Positions 49,907 to 58,564 are shown, counted from the stretch's first letter. The stretch is 64,000 nucleotides of DNA from Desertimonas flava (GCF_003426815.1 NZ_QKYK01000007.1:168954-232953); one strand, 5' to 3'. Notes: generated by a model from the sequence alone, not told the origin. Translations and numbers: made by a program.

Positions 49907-49909
49907 CGC
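49875..49909. repeat. GGTGCC/GGCACC palindrome, copy 3
   Basis: Arms 49875-49891 and 49893-49909 pair with one mismatch around a single T; the centre is GGATGGTGCC-T-GGCACCAACC. It overlaps the mtnB stop and ends four bases before the stop of convergent mtnK, so it can terminate both. Confidence 0.75.
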
Positions 49910-49912
49910 TCG

Positions 49913-51154
49913 TCAGCCGGCAAGGAGGTCGGCGACGCGGTCGAAGGCGGTCGGCGCGTCGGCGGTGCGCGTGTCGAGCAGCAGGTAGCGGGCGGCGGCG
50001 AGCACTCCACGCACCGCCGTCGCCTTCGGCCCGGCGTCGAGCGTCTCGACGTCGGACACCGGGTACGGGCCGATCACCCGACGGGCGGCCTCGGCGGCGG
50101 CGGCGGCGAGGGCATCCGCCCGGACCCGGGCGAGGAAGTCCTCGAGGAACCGATCGGTGAAGACGTCGGCGTCGACCCGGGCGGGCCACAGCTCGCGGAA
50201 CCGCTTCTCGAACCCGGTCCAGGCGAGCGGGGCCTGGGCCAGACGCCAGGCGAGATCGTCGACGTCGCCCAGCGCCGCCGAGCGGGCGGCGGCGAGCACG
50301 AGGTTGGCCCACAGCAGACCGAGGTCGAAGCCGACCGGTCCGTAGAAGGCGAACTCGCTGTCGAACGCCTTGGTCGACGGCCCTCGGGGATCGTCGGCGT
50401 CACGCACCATCACCGACCCCGTGTGGAGATCGCCGTGGATCAGCGCCTCGGCGTGGGTCATGAACCCCCACTTCGCCGCCCCGATCGCGGCGACCACGTC
50501 GGGATCGTCGGCGTAGGCGGCGACGTCGGCCCGGCTCGCCTCGGCGACGCTGTCGCGCCCGGCGGCCGTGTAGGGCTGCGAGAAGACGAGCAGCTCGGTG
50601 ATCTTGCACAGCGGCGGGTTGATCGCCGCGGACACCAGCGGCTTGAGGGCCTCGGCATCGACGCCGAACGCCGAGGTCCCGAACGCCACCTCCGCGACGT
50701 ACCGGCCGAGCACCGGCGCGGCATCGTGGCGACGCCGGTCGTTGAGCGCCGAGCGCCACACGACGTGGTCGGACAGGTCTTCCACGGCGAAGGCGTACCG
50801 CGCGGCGTCGACGTCGTACAGCGCGGGCACGGTGTCGGGGCTGAGTGCTCCGTGAGCGCGCAGCGCCCGCGCCTCGGCGTGGTTGCGCGTCGGTGACATC
50901 GGCCACGACGGATCGGCCCGCACGTACGGCAGGGCCTGCTTGACCACGAGGCTCGCCGCATCGCCGGCCGGATCCGAGCCCGTCACGATGAACACGAGAT
51001 TGAGGTTGCCGTCGCCCACCTCGCGCACCGCGTCGACCCGTGCCACGCGCTCGGCGAGGGCCGGGCGGCCGGCCACGTAGGCCGCCACGGTGTCGACGGT
51101 CAGCAGCTCGTAGTCGTCGAGAACCTCGTCAGTGGCGGCGTCGGATTCGGTCAT
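49913..51154 (-). CDS. mtnK: S-methyl-5-thioribose kinase
   Basis: A 413-residue choline-kinase-like protein. VREVGDGNLNLVFIVTGSDPAGDAASLVVKQALPYVRADPSWPMSPTRNHAEARAL matches MtnK's ATP-binding N-lobe. HGDLHTGSVMVRDADDPRGPSTKAFDSEFAFYGPVGFDLGLLWANLVLAA has the catalytic H-G-D-L-H-T-G-S and the metal Asp in D-S-E-F-A-F-Y-G-P, both diagnostic. ITELLVFSQPYTAAGRDSV fits the methylthioribose pocket region. It phosphorylates imported or recycled methylthioribose. On the opposite strand from mtnA-mtnB. Confidence 0.92.
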   Translation of the reverse strand: MTESDAATDEVLDDYELLTVDTVAAYVAGRPALAERVARVDAVREVGDGNLNLVFIVTGSDPAGDAASLVVKQALPYVRADPSWPMSPTRNHAEARALRAHGALSPDTVPALYDVDAARYAFAVEDLSDHVVWRSALNDRRRHDAAPVLGRYVAEVAFGTSAFGVDAEALKPLVSAAINPPLCKITELLVFSQPYTAAGRDSVAEASRADVAAYADDPDVVAAIGAAKWGFMTHAEALIHGDLHTGSVMVRDADDPRGPSTKAFDSEFAFYGPVGFDLGLLWANLVLAAARSAALGDVDDLAWRLAQAPLAWTGFEKRFRELWPARVDADVFTDRFLEDFLARVRADALAAAAAEAARRVIGPYPVSDVETLDAGPKATAVRGVLAAARYLLLDTRTADAPTAFDRVADLLAG

Positions 51155-51274
51155 CTCGCTCCGTTCATCGGGACGATGGGATGGGACGTGGGGATGGACG
51201 TGTCATGTCGAGTGCCGGCCGTCTCGGGCTTCGGGCATAGGCGACTTGATTGATCGGGATTAGCATCATGACCC

Positions 51275-51856
51275 ATGGCGTACCTGACGATCTATCGCGA
51301 CGGAGACGAGCCGTCCCTGACCCTGGCCACCGACGACGAGGCTGAGATCCGTGAGGCGCTGGCGGCCAAGGGTGTGGAGTATGCCCGCTGGCCGGTCGTC
51401 GAGGGGCTGGCCGACGACGCCTCCTCCGACGACGTGCTCGCCGCCTACGCCGAACCGATCGCCCAGCTCTCCGAGGAGCAGGGCTATGTGCTCGTCGACG
51501 TCGCCGGGCTGCACCCGAGCGACGATCCCGGCTGGGCGGCCACCGCCGCCGGCGCCCGCCAGAAGTTCCTCACCGAGCACACCCACGCCGATGACGAGGT
51601 GCGCTTCTTCGCCGCCGGCAGCGGCATCTTCTACCTCCACCTCGACGACGACGTGTACGCCGTGCTGGGCGAGCAGGGCGACCTGCTGAGCGTCCCGAAG
51701 GGCACCACCCACTGGTTCGACATGGGCACCCAGCCGAACTTCACGGCGGTCCGGTTCTTCCGCGACGAGAACGGCTGGGTGGGCGACTTCACGGGCAACC
51801 CGATCGCCGAGCGCATCCCCGACTTCGACACGATCGTCGCCGGCCGCGGCGCTTGA
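51275..51856 (+). CDS. mtnD: Acireductone dioxygenase
   Basis: A 193-residue cupin. FLTEHTHADDEVRFFAAGSGIFYLHLDDDVYAVLGEQGDLLSVPKGTTHWFDMGTQPNFTAVRFF carries the metal site H-x-H-x4-E ... H (EHTHADDEVRFF and KGTTHWFDMG), typical of Ni/Fe acireductone dioxygenases. It converts the acireductone to the keto acid precursor of methionine, or CO off-pathway, depending on the metal. Divergent from mtnK across a 120-bp gap. The enolase/phosphatase step between MtnB and MtnD is not encoded in the window. Confidence 0.9.
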   Translation: MAYLTIYRDGDEPSLTLATDDEAEIREALAAKGVEYARWPVVEGLADDASSDDVLAAYAEPIAQLSEEQGYVLVDVAGLHPSDDPGWAATAAGARQKFLTEHTHADDEVRFFAAGSGIFYLHLDDDVYAVLGEQGDLLSVPKGTTHWFDMGTQPNFTAVRFFRDENGWVGDFTGNPIAERIPDFDTIVAGRGA

Positions 51857-51908
51857 CGCGCCGGGCCCACCGAGCCGTCACACCCACTCCCACTCCCACT
51901 CCCACCGG

Positions 51909-51929
51909 CACCGGCTCGACGAGCCGGTG
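51909..51929 (+). terminator. Hairpin between mtnD and the ABC operon, after a short tandem repeat
   Basis: CACCGGCTC (51909-51917) and GAGCCGGTG (51921-51929) are a perfect 9-bp stem with loop GAC. It follows four tandem copies of a CCCACT-like hexamer (about 51882-51905). It may terminate mtnD or attenuate entry into the importer genes. Confidence 0.6.
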
Positions 51930-51962
51930 TTCATCATTCCCACCGTTCAGACAGGAGCCTCC

Positions 51963-53084
51963 ATGTCCATTCGTCCCCATCGTCGCCTGCTCGCCGGCGC
52001 CGTGGCGCTCGGCGCACTCACCGCCGCCACGATCGCCGCCGGGGCAGCTTCGGCCACCACCGCCCCGCCCAGCGACGACACCGGCGCGGCCAGCGAGGCC
52101 CCCGCCGGCTCCGACGCCGCCACCGCTGAGGTGCCGCCGGCCTTCGCCGACGGCAGCGCCCACATCGCGGTCGTCGCCCAGCTGTCGGCCGGCGACTACT
52201 TCGAGCAGTGGCGCGCCGGCGCCGAGGCCCAGGCCGAAGCGCTCGGGATCGAGCTCGACTTCCTCAGCGCCGACGGGGACAACGACCGTCATGCCCTGAA
52301 CCTGCAGCAGGCCGTCAGCGAGGGCGCCGACGCGATCATCGTCGACCACGGCTTCCCCGAGACCATCCAGCCGGCGATCGGTGAGGCCGTCGCCGCGGGG
52401 ATCCCGCTCGTCGCCTTCGACGTCGACCCCGGCGAGCACGAGGTCGTCACGCTCACCCAGAGCGACGAGGTGATGGCCGGCGCCGTGCTCGAGGTGCTCG
52501 GAGCGGACACGGGCGGTGAGGGTGACGTGATCTACGTCTACGTCGCCGGCTTCGCCCCGCTCGACCGCCGCGACGCCGTGTGGCAGGAGTTCAAGGCCGC
52601 CAACCCCGGCATCAACGAGGTCGCCCAGATCGGCGTGGTGAGCGACAACACGGCGGCCCAGGTCGCCGAGCAGGCCAAGGCCGCCCTCCAGGCCAACCCC
52701 GACGTGACGGCCATCTTCGCCCCCTACGACGAGTTCGCCAAGGGCGCCAAGCAGGCCATCGTCGAGCTCGGTCTCGAGGATCAGGTGCGTGTGTACGGCG
52801 CCGACATCTCCAACGCCGACATCGCCGAGATGACCGCGGAAGGCAGCCCCTGGGTCGCCACGGCGGGGACCGACGCGTCCAACGTCGGCGCCGTCGCCGT
52901 GCGCGCCGCCGCCCTGCTCGCCGCCGGCCTCGAGACGCCCGACGCCATCGTCGTGCCGCCGGCGCTCATCACCCAGCAGCTGCTCCGTGACGAGGGCATC
53001 GAGAACGTCGGCCAGCTCATCGAGTTCATCCCCGAGCTGAGCACGCCGGAGATCGTGCCCATCCCCTGGCTCCCCGCCGAGTGA
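51963..53084 (+). CDS. Sugar ABC transporter substrate-binding protein (RbsB type)
   Basis: A 373-residue exported protein with signal peptide LLAGAVALGALTAATIAAGAAS and a long Ser/Ala/Pro linker typical of Acidimicrobiia. AHIAVVAQLSAGDYFEQWRAGAEAQAEALGIELDFLSADGDNDRHALNLQQAVSEGADAIIVDHG is the periplasmic-binding-4 opening. QVRVYGADISNADIAEM and a ligand-binding Asp follow. Start behind ACAGGAGCC. Position after mtnD and convergence of functions suggest methylthioribose, but another pentose-like ligand is possible. Confidence 0.87.
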   Translation: MSIRPHRRLLAGAVALGALTAATIAAGAASATTAPPSDDTGAASEAPAGSDAATAEVPPAFADGSAHIAVVAQLSAGDYFEQWRAGAEAQAEALGIELDFLSADGDNDRHALNLQQAVSEGADAIIVDHGFPETIQPAIGEAVAAGIPLVAFDVDPGEHEVVTLTQSDEVMAGAVLEVLGADTGGEGDVIYVYVAGFAPLDRRDAVWQEFKAANPGINEVAQIGVVSDNTAAQVAEQAKAALQANPDVTAIFAPYDEFAKGAKQAIVELGLEDQVRVYGADISNADIAEMTAEGSPWVATAGTDASNVGAVAVRAAALLAAGLETPDAIVVPPALITQQLLRDEGIENVGQLIEFIPELSTPEIVPIPWLPAE

Positions 53085-54655
53085 CCTCACCGACCCTGAG
53101 CACCGCCGGCGATCCCGGCGCCGCGGGCGGTCCGCCGGCGCTGAGGATCTCGGCGCTGACCAAGCGCTACGGCACGTCCGAGGTGCTCAGGAAGGTGTCC
53201 TTCGACGTCGCTGCCGGCGAGGTGATCGGCCTCGTCGGCAGCAACGGCGCCGGGAAATCCACCCTCATCAAGATCCTCTCCGGCGCGGTCGCCGCGTCGG
53301 AGGGGACGGTGGAGGTGGGCGGCCGGCCGTTCGCCCCGACCACCCCGCTCGACGCCCGCCGTGCCGGTATCCAGACCGTGCACCAGGAGATCGACGCCGG
53401 CATCGTCCCCGGCACCACGGTCGCCGACAATCTCACGCTCGACTCGCTGGCACCCCGCGCCGGCGGCGTGTTCCGCAACGGCCGGCGCACCCGACAGGCG
53501 GCGCGCGACATCGCCCGGGCGGCCGAATTGGCGGTCGACGTCGACGCCCCGATCGAATCGCTCCCGGCCAGCGACCAGCAGCAGGTGCTGATCGCCCGGG
53601 CCCTCGCTCACCACCTGCGCGTGCTCGTCCTCGACGAGCCGACGTCGAGCCTCTCCGCTCGCGAGAGTGCCCACCTCCTGGCGACCGTGCGGCGACTGGC
53701 CTCCGAGGGTGTTGCCGTCATCTTCGTGTCGCACGATCTCGCCGAGGTCGAGGCCGTCGCCGATCGGGTCGTGGTGCTCCGCGACGGTGTCGTGCAGCAG
53801 ACCTTTCCCCGACCGTTCCGCGCCCAGCAGCTCGTCGAGGCGATGCTCGGCGCGGTCGCCCCGTCGCTCGAACACGAGGCTCGACCGGGCACCGACGTCG
53901 TGTTGGCGGCCCGGGGCGTGCGCACCCGGCCCGACGCCACGCCGTTCGACCTCGACGTCCGGCTCGGCGAGATCGTCGGCGTCACGGGACTCGTCGGCGC
54001 CGGCAAGACCGAGCTGCTCGAGCAGCTCTTCGGGGCCCGGCCGCTGGAGAGCGGCGAGCTCACACTGGACGGCCAGCCGTACCGTCCGGCCAGCCCGGCG
54101 CAAGCGGTGCGGGCCGGCGTGGCCCTCGTCGCCGAGGAGCGCGGCCCGGCGGCCGTGATCCCCACGTGGTCGGTGAAGCACCACGTGAGCCTCACCCGCC
54201 TCCGCGAACACAGTCGCGCCTCGCTCTTGTCGGGCCGCGCCGAACGGCGCAGCGCGCTGCGCACCATCCACGACTTCGGCGTCGTCGGCCCCGGGATGGA
54301 GGCCGAGCTCACCGAGCTGTCGGGCGGCAACCAGCAGAAGGTCATCGTCGGGCGCTGGTTCGACGGCTCGGTCCGCCTCGTCCTGCTCGACGAGCCGTTC
54401 CGCGGCGTCGACGTCGGCGCCCGGGCCGACATCGTCGCCGAGCTGCGCCAGCGGTCGGCCGACGTGGCCATCGTCGTCGTCTCGTCCGACCCGGCCGAGA
54501 TCGTCCAAGTCGCCGACCGCGTGATCGTCGTCGCCGGCGGCGACGTCACCGGCGAACTCTCGGTCGCCGACGTGACCACCCAAGAACTCAGTCGCCTGAT
54601 GGCCCAAGCGCCACGATCCGCAGCCACGGGCGAGACGCAGGAGACGTCCCCATGA
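53081..54655 (+). CDS. Sugar ABC transporter ATP-binding protein (RbsA type, two domains)
   Basis: A 524-residue fused ATPase starting in a GTGA overlap. The first half has Walker A GSNGAGKST, a degenerate signature (LPASDQQQVLIARALAHH) and Walker B VLVLDEPTSSLS. The second has a degenerate Walker A (GLVGAGKTELL), an intact signature LSGGNQQKVIVGRWF and Walker B LVLLDEPFRGVDVGA. This alternation is the hallmark of carbohydrate-uptake transporter 2 ATPases. Powers the importer with its neighbours. Confidence 0.92.
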   Translation: MTSPTLSTAGDPGAAGGPPALRISALTKRYGTSEVLRKVSFDVAAGEVIGLVGSNGAGKSTLIKILSGAVAASEGTVEVGGRPFAPTTPLDARRAGIQTVHQEIDAGIVPGTTVADNLTLDSLAPRAGGVFRNGRRTRQAARDIARAAELAVDVDAPIESLPASDQQQVLIARALAHHLRVLVLDEPTSSLSARESAHLLATVRRLASEGVAVIFVSHDLAEVEAVADRVVVLRDGVVQQTFPRPFRAQQLVEAMLGAVAPSLEHEARPGTDVVLAARGVRTRPDATPFDLDVRLGEIVGVTGLVGAGKTELLEQLFGARPLESGELTLDGQPYRPASPAQAVRAGVALVAEERGPAAVIPTWSVKHHVSLTRLREHSRASLLSGRAERRSALRTIHDFGVVGPGMEAELTELSGGNQQKVIVGRWFDGSVRLVLLDEPFRGVDVGARADIVAELRQRSADVAIVVVSSDPAEIVQVADRVIVVAGGDVTGELSVADVTTQELSRLMAQAPRSAATGETQETSP

Positions 54656-55656
54656 ACTCGCTGACGAGGCTCGCCTACCGCTACGGGCTGCTCGCCATGC
54701 TCACCGGTCTGATCGTCTGGTTCTCGGCCGCCAAGCCGCGCTTTCGCACCTGGGACAACTCACTGATCATCCTCCAGTCGGTGGCGATCGTCGCCATCGT
54801 CGCCCTCGGTGTGACGATCTCGATGACCGTCGGTGGCTTCGACCTGTCGGTCGGGGCCAACGTCAGCTTCGTCGTCATGGTCACGGCGATGGCGATGATC
54901 CGCTACGACCTCGGCGGCTGGGCGGCGGTCCTCGCCGGCCTGCTCGCCGGCCTCCTCGTGGCGATCGTCAACACCCTGCTGGTCATCGTCGCTCGCGTCC
55001 CCGACCTCGTCGCGACACTGGGATCGATGTTCATCTTTCAGGGCCTGGCGCTGATCATCACGTCGGGCAAGTCGGTGTCGGTCGGCATGCCGATCGGCGG
55101 CGGCGAGACGGCGCCCGGCAAGTTCTCCGACGCCTATCGCGATCTCGGCAACGGCAAGGTGCTGTCGATCCCGGTGCCGGTGATCTTCCTCTTCGTCCTC
55201 GCCGTGCTGGTGTACGTGTTCCTCGCCCACACCCGCTGGGGCCGGGCGCTGTACGCCATCGGCGGCAACGCCGCCGCCGCTCGGCTGGCCGGCATCCCCG
55301 TGCAGCGCTACCGCGCGCTCGCCTACGTCCTGTCGGGCGTGATCACCTCCATCGGCGGCATCCTGCTGTCGGCCCGCCTCGGCCGCGGCGACATCGGTGC
55401 CGGCAACGCCTACCTGCTGCAGGCGGTGGCGGCGGCGCTGATCGGCTTCGCCGTACTCGGCGCCAACCGGCCCAACGCCTTCGGCACGGTGATCGGCGCG
55501 CTGTTCGTGGGCGTGCTCTTCAACGGGCTCACCATGTTCAACGTGCCCTACTACGCCCAGGACTTCATCCAGGGCGCGCTGCTCGTGCTCACGCTGGTCG
55601 TCACCTACACCCTCAGCGACCGCGTCCCCCGCCGCCGCCCGCGCCGCAACGCCTGA
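54652..55656 (+). CDS. Sugar ABC transporter permease (RbsC type)
   Basis: A 334-residue inner-membrane protein with about eight to ten helices. VTISMTVGGFDLSVGANVSFVVMVTAMAM, RVPDLVATLGSMFIFQGLALIITSGKSV and WGRALYAIGGNAAAARLAGIPVQRYRALAYVLSGVITSIGGILLSARLGRGDIGAGNAYLLQAVAAALIG are standard RbsC segments. Its ATG overlaps the ATPase stop (ATGA). The operon ends just before repeat element A copy 2. Confidence 0.92.
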   Translation: MNSLTRLAYRYGLLAMLTGLIVWFSAAKPRFRTWDNSLIILQSVAIVAIVALGVTISMTVGGFDLSVGANVSFVVMVTAMAMIRYDLGGWAAVLAGLLAGLLVAIVNTLLVIVARVPDLVATLGSMFIFQGLALIITSGKSVSVGMPIGGGETAPGKFSDAYRDLGNGKVLSIPVPVIFLFVLAVLVYVFLAHTRWGRALYAIGGNAAAARLAGIPVQRYRALAYVLSGVITSIGGILLSARLGRGDIGAGNAYLLQAVAAALIGFAVLGANRPNAFGTVIGALFVGVLFNGLTMFNVPYYAQDFIQGALLVLTLVVTYTLSDRVPRRRPRRNA

Positions 55657-55681
55657 GCGTTTCGCGCTCCCGCCCCTCCAT

Positions 55682-55727
55682 CCGAGTGTGGAAGGGCCCG
55701 ATTCGGGTCCTTCCATACTCGGATGAG
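55682..55727. repeat. Palindromic repeat element A, copy 2
   Basis: CCGAGTGTGGAAGG pairs imperfectly with CCTTCCATACTCGG around the centre GCCCGATTCGGGT, and ATGAG follows. Same centre (CCCGATTCGGG) and same ACTCGGATGAG right end as the element at 3893-3938. It closes the sugar ABC operon and marks the edge of an AT-richer accessory patch. Confidence 0.7.
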
Positions 55728-55864
55728 GACGTTTTCATATTGGCGACTAGATCGTTATTTCGAAAACTGGATGCACAGGTGTATACCAGAGCATCGCAGG
55801 TTCGATCTCGAATACTCGTACATACGTGCTTGACCTCCGCCGACATCTTCAGTACCATTTCGAG
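55728..55864. other. AT-richer non-coding stretch at the start of the accessory patch
   Basis: Sequence such as TTTTCATATTGG, ATCGTTATTTCGAAAACTGG and AATACTCGTACATACG is unlike the rest of the window in base composition. No gene seen. Probably carries the promoter of the DUF222/HNH gene and suggests transfer from elsewhere. Confidence 0.5.
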
Positions 55865-57445
55865 ATGGCACCCGTCTCGTTCACCAGCCCGGCGACGTCG
55901 CATGACGTCGTCGCCGGCGGCGACACGGGTATTGACGCCGGCGACGGGCTCTGTGGCGAGCGTCGGCTCCGGGACGAGATCGTCGATCTCGCCGCCCAGG
56001 TCGACGAGCTGACCGCGGCGCTCCACAAGCGCCTCGCCGACTCCGTCGCCGGTTGCTCGCTACGAGAACTGTCCACGCTGGCCCGCTCGGTGCATCGGGC
56101 CCGTTCCGTGCTCGACACCACGGTCGCCGGCGTGGTCGCCGAGTGCGATCGTGGCGGCTGGGTCGGCATGGACGGCCACCGCTGCGTGCGGTCCTGGGTG
56201 CCCCATCCCGAGGCGCCGTCCAGCCTCATTCCGCACTACCGCGCGGAATGACGATCCGGTCGGCCTCCGTGCCGTGCTCGGACTCCGTCGGGGGGTTCGG
56301 GGGGCGGTAGCCCCCTGATGCGGCGGACGGGCCGGCTTTGCCGGCCGCCGCCTGCAGCTGGGCGCGGCGAAGCCGCTCTTCGATCACTCGACCGCTGCAG
56401 TGAGCGAGGAACGAGCGAACGGAAGCGGTCGAACCCTGTCTCTGCTGACCAGTTCCACGCGTTCGTCAGCGACCTGCGCGACCGGTTGGATGCGGACGGG
56501 GCACGGCAACGTCAGGGGACGGCGGCGTTCCATCGCAACGCCCACGTGTCAACAGTCGGCGACGCGACCTACGTCGATGCGATGTTGCCCACCCTCGAGG
56601 GCGAGTTCGTGAGGGAGGTGTTCGAGGCGTTCAAGTACGCCGAGTACCTCGCCGACGTCGCCGCCGCGCGGGCCCGGCGCGGTCTGCCCGACGCCCCGAT
56701 CGACAGCAGCGACCTCGAGCGCAGCCCGTCCCAGCGCGCCGGCGACGCCTTCATCGCGGTGTTCCGCGCCGCTGCCAACGCCCCACTCGACGGGAAGCCG
56801 GTCGAGTTCGTCGTCGACGTCGTCATCGACCAGCCGTCGTTCGAACAACAACTCCTCGATCTCGTCGACCCCTTCCACCAGCATCGGGGCACACTCGCCC
56901 GACTCGTCGACCATCTCGACGGGCTCACCGATCCGTGCGCCGGAGCCGACTATGCCGGTCCCGGCGATCGACTCGACCCCACTCCGATCGCCGGGCTCGG
57001 CAACGACGACTCGATCGACCGGTTCGCCCGCCAGACACGGCCGCTCTGCCGGCTCGCCTCAGGGGCCACGGCGCCCACCGACACCGTCGACATCGCTCTG
57101 CTGCTCGGGCACGTCCGCCGAGTCGTGGTCGGTGGTGATGGCGTCGTCATCGACGCCGGCCGCAAGCAACGCTGCTTCACCCGCGGCACCAAACACGCCG
57201 CTCACGTTCAGGCCCTGCTCGACGGCTACAGCGGACGATGTACCTATCCGGGATGCCGGAACCGCCACCTCGAAACCGACCACGCCACGGAATGGCCCAA
57301 GGGCGGGACCACCTCCCCGTCGAACGCCGACCTGCTCTGCCGGTTCCACAACCTCATCAAGACCGGCCGCGGATTCACCGCCCGCCGCTCCCCGCGCGGC
57401 TGGACCTACCACCGCCCCGACGGCTCCCCCATCACCACCCCTTGA
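55865..57445 (+). pseudogene. Disrupted DUF222/HNH endonuclease (13E12-repeat family)
   Basis: From the ATG at 55865 the frame encodes a DUF222-like N-terminus (LRDEIVDLAAQVDELTAALHKRLADSVAG, then VAGVVAECDRGGWVGMDGHRCVRSWV), then meets a single TGA at 56249-56251. The same frame is then open to 57445 and encodes the rest: VGDATYVDAMLPTLEGEFVREVFEAFKYAEYLADVAAARARRG and the HNH nuclease CTYPGCRNRHLETDHATEWPKGGTTSPSNADLLCRFHN. The ~64 residues after the TGA are Arg/Pro/Gly-rich and unlike the family, and fill the place where about 90-100 helical DUF222 residues are expected, so native sequence has been replaced. The C-terminal piece has no good start. Family members are often repeated and mobile-like in actinobacteria; activity is unlikely here. 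Confidence 0.75.
56227..56346. repeat. Hairpin cluster within the disrupted HNH gene
   Basis: Three stems occur in 120 bp: CATTCCGC/GCGGAATG (56227-56234, 56243-56250, overlapping the TGA), GGGGGC/GCCCCC (56300-56305, 56310-56315) and GGCCGGC/GCCGGCC (56330-56336, 56340-56346). Such density suggests an inserted REP-like element. Confidence 0.55.
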
Positions 57446-57557
57446 CGCCCTACCCGACGCGCCCGCCTCAACAGCGGGCGCGTCGGCGCGTCCGGTGACG
57501 GGTGCTCGAGGGACCACGACGGGCGGGCGAGCCAGCGGGTGGGTAACGTCACCTTCG

Positions 57558-58382
57558 ATGGCATGGACGCTGGCTGTGGTGTTCGGGGTGCTGGCCGTGG
57601 CGGCGAGCTGGTCGTGGCTGGCGACCCGCTCGAAGCTCACGGCCCAGCGAGGTGCCACGGCGGTGGCCGAAGCGGCGACGGCGGCCGCGACCGACCGGGC
57701 CACGCAGGGCGAGTCAGAGGCAGCCGAGGCGGCCCGGACCGCCGCGGCGACCATCGAGTCGCTCCGTGCCGACCTCGGCGAGGCGACGAGGCGCGCCGAC
57801 GAGGCGGTGGCTCGAGCCGAGCAGGCCGAGCGCGACCGGGCGGTCGACCCGGGACTGTTGTGGAGCTTGGAGCGGGCGCGATCCGAGCGGACGTGGCGAT
57901 TCAGCGTGGCCCCGGGGCCCGACAGCGTGTCGGCGCTCGGGGCGACCGGGCCTGACGACACGTCACGGGCGCTGGTGGAGGCGATGCGAGTGGAGCTGGA
58001 CGCGGCGCGTGAGGAGGTCGGCGCCGTCGTCGAGCTCGACGCCGATGTTCCCGACGGGGTGGCGCCGGCCGCGGCCGTCGTGGCCCTGCGCGTCGCCCAG
58101 GAGCTGCTCGCCGGCATGGTGCGGCGCAGCGAGTCAACCACGCTGCGCATCACGGCCGACGGCGACGATCTGGTGGTCGCCGTCGCCGGCTACGACAGTC
58201 ACGACGAGCCGGTCGATTCGCCGCAGCTCTCCTTGCCGCCGTCACCCAGCGTCCACGTCGACCCGTCGGGCAGCTCGGTGCGGATCGTCGGCGCGGCGGC
58301 CCGCCTCGCCGCAGCGCCGGGTTCGAACGGACTGAGACGTCGGGGCGTGGGCCCGGGCGCTGCTTCCACCCGTCGGAAGTAG
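57558..58382 (+). CDS. Membrane-anchored coiled-coil protein with degenerate histidine-kinase ATPase-like domain
   Basis: A 274-residue protein. Residues 1-25 are a membrane helix (AWTLAVVFGVLAVAASWSWLA). Residues 35-100 are Ala/Glu/Arg-rich heptads with a coiled-coil look. Residues 150-225 (VVELDADVPDGVAPAAAVVALRVAQELLAGMVRRSESTTLRITADGDDLVVAVAG) resemble the N-box region of NarL-type sensor kinases, normally R-V-x-Q-E-A-L-x-N-x-x-x-H, but the Asn and His are replaced (QELLAGMVRRS) and the later G-boxes are missing. A pseudokinase or ATPase-dead sensor is likely. Ends in a basic tail. Confidence 0.6.
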   Translation: MAWTLAVVFGVLAVAASWSWLATRSKLTAQRGATAVAEAATAAATDRATQGESEAAEAARTAAATIESLRADLGEATRRADEAVARAEQAERDRAVDPGLLWSLERARSERTWRFSVAPGPDSVSALGATGPDDTSRALVEAMRVELDAAREEVGAVVELDADVPDGVAPAAAVVALRVAQELLAGMVRRSESTTLRITADGDDLVVAVAGYDSHDEPVDSPQLSLPPSPSVHVDPSGSSVRIVGAAARLAAAPGSNGLRRRGVGPGAASTRRK

Positions 58383-58564
58383 CAGTCGAACGGGCGGCGG
58401 CGGGTACCTGCTTGCAGGCCAGCCCGACGCTGATCGGTCGAGTGCCGGATCACGAGGGTGCCCGTCGCACCCGGTGTGTGTGTCGACGGTGCGTTGCCGG
58501 CCAGTGCTTGTGTACTCGACCACGCAGGTAGGTCCGGGAGCACCAGATCGGGCAGTATGCGCTG
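58383..58564. other. Leader region of the first small accessory gene, with repeat R1
   Basis: No gene. Contains a small hairpin (GGGTGC/GCACCC around 58456-58472) and, at 58541-58567, CACCAG-ATCGGGCAGTATGCG-CTGGTG, the first copy of a repeat found again at 59340 and 59947. The GTG of the next gene is the last triplet of this inverted repeat. Confidence 0.55.

Noticed and set aside
51155..51274. SAM or other riboswitch before mtnK/mtnD
   Set aside because: The 120-bp divergent gap shows no recognisable SAM-riboswitch core or kink-turn pairing.
51882..51905. CRISPR-like or functional tandem repeat (CCCACT hexamers)
   Set aside because: Only about four copies of a hexamer without spacers; a simple sequence repeat.
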